From the NCBI GenBank assembly GCA_020248945.1, contig JADCGQ010000062.1, forward strand, positions 1 to 47,658: a stretch of DNA of 47,658 nt, in the 5' to 3' direction. The position numbers and the translations under genes are program-made. The notes under the pieces are model-generated. The model saw nothing but the letters and a program-made list of their open reading frames with translations, searched no databases and was not told the origin of the DNA. The stretch's first letter is position 1, and every line of letters starts with the position of its first letter. Positions 42,507 to 47,658 of this stretch are shown one piece after another. The stretch is from Rubrivivax sp. GTDB taxonomy: Bacteria; Pseudomonadota; Gammaproteobacteria; Burkholderiales; Burkholderiaceae_C.

Positions 42507-43740
42507 ATGCAACACCCGCCATCGCCTGAACCCTGGGACCGGCGCGAGTGCGGGCGCCTCATCGACCGCCAGGAGCGGCTGCAGGCGTGCATGCAGTCCG
42601 CCGCGCTGGCTGCCCAGGGCGCCAGCGCAGCGGTGCTTCCCAGCTATGCCGACAGCGCGGTCAACCTGCTGCACTACGTCGAGGCACGCCGGTTGGACCT
42701 GCGGGGCCTGCAGAAGCGTTTGGCGCGCCTGGGCCTTTCGTCGCTGGGCCGGGCCGAAACGCACGTGCTGGTCAACGTCCACAAGGTGCTGGGCTTGCCG
42801 CACCTGATGGCCGGCCGACCCTGGGCTGCGCGCGACGCCACCGAGCTCGCCGGCATGGGCCGCGCCCAGCGGCTGCTGCAGCGCCACACGGCCGCGCTGC
42901 TGGGCCCAGCGCCGGCCGGCATGGACGTGCCCCGCATCAACTGCGCTCACGACGATGCCCAGGTGCGGACGGCCATGGCAGCGCAGATCCGTCGCGCAGG
43001 AACTGCCCACGGGCGGCGGGTCCGCGTCCTCATGGAGCTGGGTGGCCCCAAGCTGCGCACCACCCGACTGGGGCCTGGGCCCCAGGTGCTGCACCTGCGT
43101 CCCGAGAAGGGGCTCGACGGCCGGGTGCTGGCACCGGCGCGCCTGACGCTGGCCCCACGCCCCCGCGCAGGCGCCCTGGGTGTCGATCCCGCCTGGTTCG
43201 AACAGGCCCGTCAGGGCGCCACGGTGACCTGCGTCGATGCCCGCGGACACAAACGCGAGGCCCGCGTGGCCCGCAAGAACCGCCACAGCCTGGTGCTGGA
43301 GACGGAGCAAGGGGTCTATCTCACGCCCGAGACCTGGCTCACGCTGAGAACCGCCGAAGGCGGTGTACCCACCGCGTCACGGGCCTGACCCCGCTGCTGG
43401 CACGGCTGCGCTTGCGGCCGGGCGACCGCTTCGAACGGGTGGAGTCGAGCGGCGAACCCGTGGTGGCTGGGCGCTGGCCTCGCATCGGCTGCGACTGCGC
43501 GGACGCGTTGGCACAGGTGCAGCCCGAAGACCCGGTCTACTTCGACGACGGCCGTCTCGCCGCCAAGGTCACCGACGCGGCCATGGGCGCACGCGCCGAG
43601 TGCGTGATGCTGAACAAGGGCGCCCACGTCGTCGACGCGGTGAGGACGCTGGACGACATCCTGCGCCGCATGCAGTTGCACAGGTCCAAGAAGCGCCCGC
43701 TCCTGCGCGCATTGCGCAGCTGGAACCGAAGCTCCCGCCG
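42507..43740 (+). pseudogene. Decayed pyruvate kinase: frameshift and internal deletion
   Basis: The first frame (42507-43388) encodes the N-terminal extension seen in some Burkholderiales pyruvate-kinase-like proteins (LRGLQKRLARLGLSSLGRAETHVL), then barrel pieces VPRINCAHDDAQVR and VLMELGGPKLRTTRL. It stops at 43388. The pyruvate-kinase sequence continues in another frame from about 43370 (VTGLTPLLARLRLRPGDRF, VYFDDGRLAAKV), so one base was probably lost between about 43345 and 43380. At about 43570 the text jumps from the start of the B domain straight to the end of the barrel (TDAAMGARAECVMLNKGAHVVDAVRTLDDILRRMQ). The metal and substrate residues that normally lie between (the intact family has well over 150 residues here) are absent. 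It cannot be an active pyruvate kinase. Confidence 0.72.
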
Positions 43741-44569
43741 CCCCGCCGTGGACCCTGACGACCACCACGTGTTCGTGAGCATGGGTTGCGCCGCCGAGAA
43801 CCTGGTGCAGGCGGCACGGGCCCATGGGCTGCTTGCAGCCCCGAGCTTCGACGCCACCCGCGAACGTGTGCACGTGGCACTGTCGCCAGCCGCCGCCCAG
43901 GCGTCGCCACTGTTCCAGGCCATCGCGTCGCGGCAGTGCACGCGTGGCGACTACGATGGCCCGCCACTCGCCCGGGAAGATCTGGCCCTGCTGCAAGCGG
44001 CCGGCACCTCGGGCGGCGCGCGCTTGTGGCTGCTGATGACCGATCGTCCCGCGATGGAGCAGGCCCTGGAGTCCATCGTGCAAGGCCACACAGCGCAGCC
44101 GGCAGACCCGGTCTTCGTCAGTGAGCTGAAGTCCTGGATCCGCTTCAACCCCGGCGACGCCGTGCACACGCGCGACGGGCTGTTCAGCCTGAGCTCGGGC
44201 AACCCGTCCATCCCGACCTGGCTTGGCGAACGGGCCTTCGGCCGGTTCTTCACCGCCCAGGGCGAGAGCGACCAGATCGCGCGGCAGCCGCGCAGCTCGG
44301 CCGGCGTGGCGGTGTTCGTTGGCGCAATGGCCGACAAGGCCCACTGGGTGGAGGTGGGCCGCGCCTACGAGCGCTTCGCGCTGCAGGCCACGGCGCTGGG
44401 CATCCGCAACGCGTTCTTGAACCAACCGGTGGAGGTGGCCGCCGTGCGCTCGCCGTTCGCGGCCGCGCTGGGGCTCCCGGGCCAACGCCCGGACCTCGTG
44501 GTGCGCTTCGGCCGCGGGCCGACGATGCCCAGGTCCTTGCGCCGGCCGGTCGACGCGGTGTTGGTGTGA
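43741..44569 (+). pseudogene. Acg-family nitroreductase fragment fused to kinase remnant
   Basis: Continuing in the second frame without a stop, the sequence becomes an Acg-type FMN oxidoreductase: PAVDPDDHHVFVSMGCAAENLVQAARAHG, PLFQAIASRQCTRGDYDGPPL, VQGHTAQPADPVFVSELKSWIRFN, SSGNPSIPTWLG, and the close FALQATALGIRNAFLNQPVE with DLVVRFGRGPTMPRSLRRPVDAVL. The C-terminal three quarters are well kept, but the first 70-100 residues of the family, with part of the flavin site, are missing and replaced by the end of the pyruvate-kinase remnant near 43735. There is no proper start. Acg proteins are known from oxygen-limitation regulons of mycobacteria. Either a deletion fused two neighbours, or a rare natural fusion later decayed. 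Confidence 0.7.
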
Positions 44570-44623
44570 AGGTCGCCATGGCCCGCGGCTGACGAGCATC
44601 GAGTTCGCGCCCTGAGGGCCCGA

Positions 44624-45637
44624 TCACTCGACAGCGGCAGGCTCGTGTTCGGTGTGTCGCTCAGGCTCGGTGGTGCGCAGGATCTCGCTCAGCACCGAGG
44701 TGGCGTAAACCCCGGCGGGCAAGGAAAACGCCAGCACCAGTTGATCGGCTTGCGGCCATTCCCATGACATGTCCACCGGGCTCGCCACCAGCGCGCGGCG
44801 CTCTTGATCCAGACCGGCGTGTTCCATGCCGTGGCACAAGGCGGCATGACGTTCAGCCACAGCGCTTTCCAGGGCCAGCGCCGGCCCGCTGGACGTGAGG
44901 CGGCCGCGTCCCCAGAGGGGGCCGGTGGGCCGGCCTGCATCGTCCAGCACGTCACCGGGAAGGGCCTGGCCCCAGAATCCTTGCTGGATCCGCAGCGCCA
45001 GCACTTCGTTGAAGACGAAGGAGCGCGCCGCCGACAGGTAGATGCCTTTGATCTTCGGGTTGCGCACGCGGATCTCGCGCGCCAGCATGGCCCGGCCTTG
45101 CTCGACGTTGCCGCCGTCGTGGCCGAAGCGCTGAGCGCCGAAGTAGTTGGGCACGCCCTGTGTCGCCACGGCCTGGAGCAGGGCCGCGATGGCGTCGTGC
45201 TCGCCGGTCATGTCGCGCAGCACGATGCGGAACCGGTTGCCCTGCAGATCGCCGGGGCGCAGCTTCTTCACGTGGCGGCTCTGGCTCAGCACCTTGAACT
45301 CCGGGTGCTGAAGCGGGGTCAGGTCGGGTGTCTCGCCCTTCGGCAGGTAGATGCTGAACCACTGGCGGGTGACGGCGTAACGGTCCTTCAGGCCGGCATA
45401 GCCCACGTCCCGCTCCTGCACGCCGGCCGCCGCGGCCAGCTGCTGGGCGACGAAGGCCGTGTTGGCACCGTTCTTCTCGACGTAGAGCCAGACGTGTTCG
45501 CCCTCGCCGATGGGTGGCTGCAGCGGCAGCTCGGTCACGTCGAAGTCCTCGTTGTGGCGCTTCAGCGTGGCACTGGCGCCGCTGGCCGGATAGGCCGTGG
45601 GCCAGGGCGGCAAGGTCGTGTACGGGGCGTTGGTCAT
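44624..45637 (-). CDS. truD: tRNA pseudouridine(13) synthase TruD
   Basis: Converts uridine 13 of certain tRNAs (tRNA-Glu in E. coli) to pseudouridine in the cytoplasm. The 337 residues are of normal length. The catalytic motif AGLKDRYAVTRQWFSI places the essential Asp at residue 85. Other family stretches are LKRHNEDFDVTELPL, HVWLYVEKNGANT, GNRFRIVLRDM, GVPNYFGAQRFGHDGGNVEQGR and SAARSFVFNEVLALRI. The ATG at 45637 fits the family N terminus; the frame open to 45829 adds unlikely residues. It converges with the decayed kinase/Acg locus and diverges from the membrane protein at 45813. Confidence 0.95.
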   Translation of the reverse strand: MTNAPYTTLPPWPTAYPASGASATLKRHNEDFDVTELPLQPPIGEGEHVWLYVEKNGANTAFVAQQLAAAAGVQERDVGYAGLKDRYAVTRQWFSIYLPKGETPDLTPLQHPEFKVLSQSRHVKKLRPGDLQGNRFRIVLRDMTGEHDAIAALLQAVATQGVPNYFGAQRFGHDGGNVEQGRAMLAREIRVRNPKIKGIYLSAARSFVFNEVLALRIQQGFWGQALPGDVLDDAGRPTGPLWGRGRLTSSGPALALESAVAERHAALCHGMEHAGLDQERRALVASPVDMSWEWPQADQLVLAFSLPAGVYATSVLSEILRTTEPERHTEHEPAAVE

Positions 45638-45812
45638 GAGCGGTCGGTCGGCATCAACTGTAGGGGGCGCACTGTCTGGTCGCCCCAGGGCCATCCAGAC
45701 TGGCGCTTTTTCCCGCTTCCCCAGACACTCGGCCCGGCCCGTGTTGAAGCCCGGGCGCCCCTGCCGACGCAGCCCTCCACCCCATCGACACACCATGAAG
45801 AGGAGTCTCCCC

Positions 45813-46262
45813 ATGCAGCTCAAGCCCACGACCGGCCCTTACCTGCTGATGGCAGGCGGCGGCGCCGTGCTCATCCTCGCCTTGATCAGCTTTCAGCTGC
45901 CGATGTTCGCCGCCGCAGCGGCCCTCATCGGCCTGGGCTTCTGGAGTCTGCGCAAGTTCGACACCCGCTTCCTGAGCGGCCCCAATCTGCTGTGGGCAGC
46001 AGGTGGCCTGCTGCTGATCGCGGGACTCATCAGCTTCAAGGTGCCGATGCTCGTGGCGGGCGCAGCCCTCATCGGCCTGGGCGTGTGGACGCGTCGCCTC
46101 GTCGCGGTTCCAGCGACCCTGGGGCCCTACCTGCTGTGGGCCGGCGCTGCCGCGTTGCTGGCGGCGGGTTATGCGAGCGCCACGGCGTTCCGGATGTTCG
46201 TCGCTGCGGCGTTTGCCGGCCTCGGCGGGTACGCGTGGATGCGCGAGCAGGAGCGCCGCTGA
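45813..46262 (+). CDS. Small membrane protein of three 48-residue repeats
   Basis: A 149-residue protein with about six hydrophobic segments. Three units start with GPYLL, GPNLL and GPYLL at residues 8, 56 and 104, an exact 48-residue period. Each unit is a helix hairpin: GPxLLWAxGxxLLIAxLISF, a P-M or R-M turn, then AxAALIGLGxW and a basic end (SLRKF, TRRLV, MREQE). Units 1 and 2 are closest; unit 3 has drifted. The ATG at 45813 is chosen because GAGGAG lies seven to twelve bases before it; the ATG at 45795 is less well placed. I know no function. Such internal triplication suggests a membrane structural or sensing role, but that is a guess. Confidence 0.75.
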   Translation: MQLKPTTGPYLLMAGGGAVLILALISFQLPMFAAAAALIGLGFWSLRKFDTRFLSGPNLLWAAGGLLLIAGLISFKVPMLVAGAALIGLGVWTRRLVAVPATLGPYLLWAGAAALLAAGYASATAFRMFVAAAFAGLGGYAWMREQERR

Positions 46263-46342
46263 TCGCGAACAGCCCCTTCTCGGCCGAAGCAGGCGTGCGC
46301 AGACGGGCAGCTTCTGCGCACCAAAGCCGGTCATCTTGCCGA

Positions 46343-46380
46343 GAAAAGAAAAAGCACCTGGGCTTGTGACCTGGGTGCTT
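46343..46380 (-). terminator. Terminator of the original tRNA-Asn locus
   Basis: Read on the minus strand, AAGCACC...GGTGCTT arms (7 to 11 pairs, with two mismatches near the loop) are followed by TTTTTCTTTTC. It lies 19 bases past the tRNA 3' end, the usual distance for a tRNA transcript terminator. Confidence 0.7.
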
Positions 46381-46398
46381 GATCCTTCGGGCTTTTCT

Positions 46399-46444
46399 TG
46401 GCTCCCCGACCTGGGCTCGAACCAGGGACCTACGGATTAACAGT
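46399..46444 (-). tRNA. tRNA-Asn(GTT) 3' fragment, likely attachment-site copy
   Basis: On the minus strand the sequence runs from the anticodon loop CTGTTAA (anticodon GTT at 46439-46441) through anticodon-stem 3' arm TCCGT, T-arm CCTGG-TTCGAGC-CCAGG, acceptor 3' strand TCGGGGA, discriminator G and encoded CCA. Upstream of the loop the D-arm and 5' acceptor strand are absent, and bases beyond 46444 are unrelated. It cannot fold as a tRNA. A 3' half kept next to the native terminator is what remains at the far end of an element that integrated in tRNA-Asn. Confidence 0.75.
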
Positions 46445-46638
46445 CTTCCGGTCCGCAGGGTCGCAAGCGCTGTGCCGGACTAAGGGCCAAACCTCACCAA
46501 GGGGGAGTTGGTTGAGACTTCTTCCCGAACCCGAAACCCACGGCCCGACTATAGGCCGCCACCGGGCAGCGGGTCAAACTTCCTGAACCAACAGTGCGGC
46601 GCACCTGATACGCGGGCTCCCCGCTCGGCCTAGGTACT

Positions 46639-46658
46639 TTGTAGCCACGTCACTACAA
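46639..46658 (+). promoter_or_regulatory. Inverted repeat upstream of toxin-antitoxin genes
   Basis: TTGTAG, eight bases, CTACAA: a perfect 6-base dyad 29 bases before the antitoxin start. Antitoxin-toxin complexes of this class usually bind such a palindrome to repress their own operon. Autoregulation is inferred. Confidence 0.55.
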
Positions 46659-46686
46659 TTCATGCCCGAAGCTCAGGAGTCTGCCC

Positions 46687-46941
46687 ATGACAAAGACGAT
46701 CGTCTCTAGCCGAGAGTTCAACCAAGACGCCAGCGGCGCCAAGCGGGCAGCCAGGAAAGGGCCGGTCATCATCACCGACCGTGGCCGTCCGGCTCATGTG
46801 CTGCTCACGATCGAGGCCTACAACAAGCTCACGCGCAAGTCGACCAGCATGGTCGACCTGCTGACGATGCCGGCTGCTGCCGATGCCGCCTTTGAGGCGC
46901 CGCGCCTGGTGCTCCCGGTACGGCCCGCCGATCTGCGCTGA
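46687..46941 (+). CDS. Phd/YefM-type antitoxin
   Basis: An 84-residue antitoxin. The N-terminal Phd/YefM DNA-binding fold is seen in TIVSSREFNQDASGAKRAARKGPVIITDRGRPAHVLLTIEAYNKL. The C-terminal tail (SMVDLLTMPAAADAAFEAPRLVLPVRPADLR) would wrap and block the toxin. An AGGAG site precedes the ATG. Its stop TGA and the toxin ATG share one base, giving the coupled translation usual for such pairs. Confidence 0.9.
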   Translation: MTKTIVSSREFNQDASGAKRAARKGPVIITDRGRPAHVLLTIEAYNKLTRKSTSMVDLLTMPAAADAAFEAPRLVLPVRPADLR

Positions 46942-47390
46942 TGTTCGTCGTCGACACCAACGTTGTCTCAGAGCTGCGGAAGGCCAAGTCGGGCCAAGCC
47001 GATCGGGGCGTCGTGGCCTGGGCAGCCAGTGTTCCCGCTGACGCACTGTTCGTCTCGGCCATCACCATCCTGGAGCTGGAGACCGGCGTCTTGCTGGTTC
47101 AGCGCCGGGATCTGCGGCAAGGTGCGCTCTTGAGGGCGTGGTTGGATCGGCAGGTGTTACCGGCATTTGCGGGGCGTGTGCTGCCAGTGGACACCGAAGT
47201 GGCGCAGCGCTGTGCAGCACTGCATGTGCCTGACCCGAGATCCGAGCGTGATGCGCTGATTGCGGCCACGGCGCTCGTGAACGGCATGACGGTGGTCACC
47301 CGCAATGTGACGGACTTCGAGTCGACGGGTGCGCCATTGCTCAACCCATGGGCAGAGCGCACCAAGCCGCGCCGTCGCGGTGCGGGCTGA
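46941..47390 (+). CDS. PIN-domain (VapC/FitB-like) toxin
   Basis: A 149-residue PIN-domain ribonuclease toxin. The metal-binding acids are in place: Asp5 in VVDTNVVSEL, Glu45 in ITILELETG, Asp104 in RSERDALIAATAL and Asp125 in RNVTDFE. The sequence closely follows FitB-type VapC proteins, which pair with Phd-like antitoxins on plasmids and islands. It is coupled to the antitoxin gene by a TGATG overlap. Its RNA target cannot be read from the sequence. Confidence 0.92.
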   Translation: MFVVDTNVVSELRKAKSGQADRGVVAWAASVPADALFVSAITILELETGVLLVQRRDLRQGALLRAWLDRQVLPAFAGRVLPVDTEVAQRCAALHVPDPRSERDALIAATALVNGMTVVTRNVTDFESTGAPLLNPWAERTKPRRRGAG

Positions 47391-47588
47391 TCGGTGTTGA
47401 GTGACCACAACGCCAGCAGCTTGGGATCATCTGTTCGAGTACGCCACCTGCTTGGCATGCATATCAGACAGCCCGGGCCTTGGTGCCGCCAAACACTGGC
47501 GGTAACCCTTCCCCTGTTCTAGTGTAGTGCGCGCCAAGTCGTAGAACTTAATTGCCCCGGCATACTCCAACCGCCCAGGAGGTGGGCG

Positions 47589-47658
47589 ATGCGGGTTGCA
47601 AAGACGATCGAGTTGGATGCGCAGACGGACCGGGAGCTGCGGGTGCTGTCTCAGCGCA
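47589..47658 (+). CDS. IS630-family transposase, N-terminal part only
   Basis: An open frame that runs off the window after 23 codons: MRVAKTIELDAQTDRELRVL. An AGGAGGTG ribosome site lies just before the ATG. The opening resembles IS630-type transposases, whose N terminus reads similarly ahead of a helix-turn-helix. The left end of the insertion sequence should lie in about 47510-47560, where TGTTCTAGTGTAGTGCGCGCC is seen, but without the other end I cannot set the terminal repeat. Confidence 0.6.
   Translation, partial: MRVAKTIELDAQTDRELRVLSQR

Noticed and set aside
46445..46640. Possibility that the interrupted tRNA-Asn holds an intron with its 5' half further away
   Set aside because: I searched the next 200 bases for a D-arm and a 5' acceptor strand complementary to TCGGGGA on the minus strand and found none, so a truncated copy is the simpler reading.
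1..47658. CRISPR arrays, rRNA genes, replication origins
   Set aside because: I saw no regularly spaced direct repeats, no rRNA sequence and no DnaA-box cluster in the window.

Overview
The window is high-GC DNA with short intergenic gaps and many ATGA start/stop overlaps. Gene content fits a betaproteobacterium of the order Burkholderiales (Rubrivivax/Leptothrix/Ideonella-like). The pointers are an EpsA-type LuxR regulator, PEP-CTERM proteins, an exosortase-H-like enzyme, a large two-partner-secretion exoprotein, and a PEP synthase / pyruvate-kinase-like / Acg-nitroreductase neighbourhood. This placement is inference from gene content; there is no rRNA or housekeeping marker that fixes the genus.

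Layout. (1) 337-1161, minus: a WecG/TagA/CpsF glycosyltransferase, probably the edge of a polysaccharide locus. (2) 1387-11425, plus: a tightly coupled operon for a reduced, non-textbook type II secretion/type IV pilus-like machine (gspG-F-E, GspL/PilN-like, GspM/PilO-like, GspC/PilP-like, a lipoprotein secretin with a cohesin-like tail, three further pseudopilins), ending with an EpsA-like regulator. (3) 11576-17998: an operon encoding a secreted-domain (DUF2341 plus LamG-like) fused to an ExbB/TolQ proton channel, two ExbD proteins, a TonB-like protein with a lipoprotein-type leader, a porin, a periplasmic coiled-coil protein and a periplasmic ankyrin protein. No TonB-dependent receptor is present. 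(4) 18232-20496: a PEP-CTERM protein and an unassigned exported protein with a weak binding-protein look, closed by a strong terminator. (5) 20597-33500: a TpsB transporter and a 3,692-residue TpsA exoprotein whose only mature cysteines are a C-terminal pair. (6) 33720-38407: Tat-exported PhoX-type phosphatase, a PEP-CTERM protein, a DNRLRE-like protein with a different sorting tail, a 160-residue exosortase and its membrane partner. (7) 38699-44569: ppsA (with an FNR/ANR-like box upstream), glgC, and a decayed pyruvate-kinase/Acg-oxidoreductase chimera. (8) 44624-46262: truD and a membrane protein built from three exact 48-residue periods. (9) From about 46399: a 3' fragment of tRNA-Asn next to its own terminator, then a Phd/VapC-like toxin-antitoxin pair and the start of an IS630-type transposase. 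This looks like the edge of an integrated island that continues past the window.

How it fits together. Regions 2-6 are almost entirely envelope and surface biology: a secretion machine, an energised envelope complex, a two-partner exoprotein and an exosortase sorting module. A shared function is an inference from adjacency. The two most unusual units are the ExbB-fusion/porin operon (region 3) and the compact protein-sorting module (region 6).
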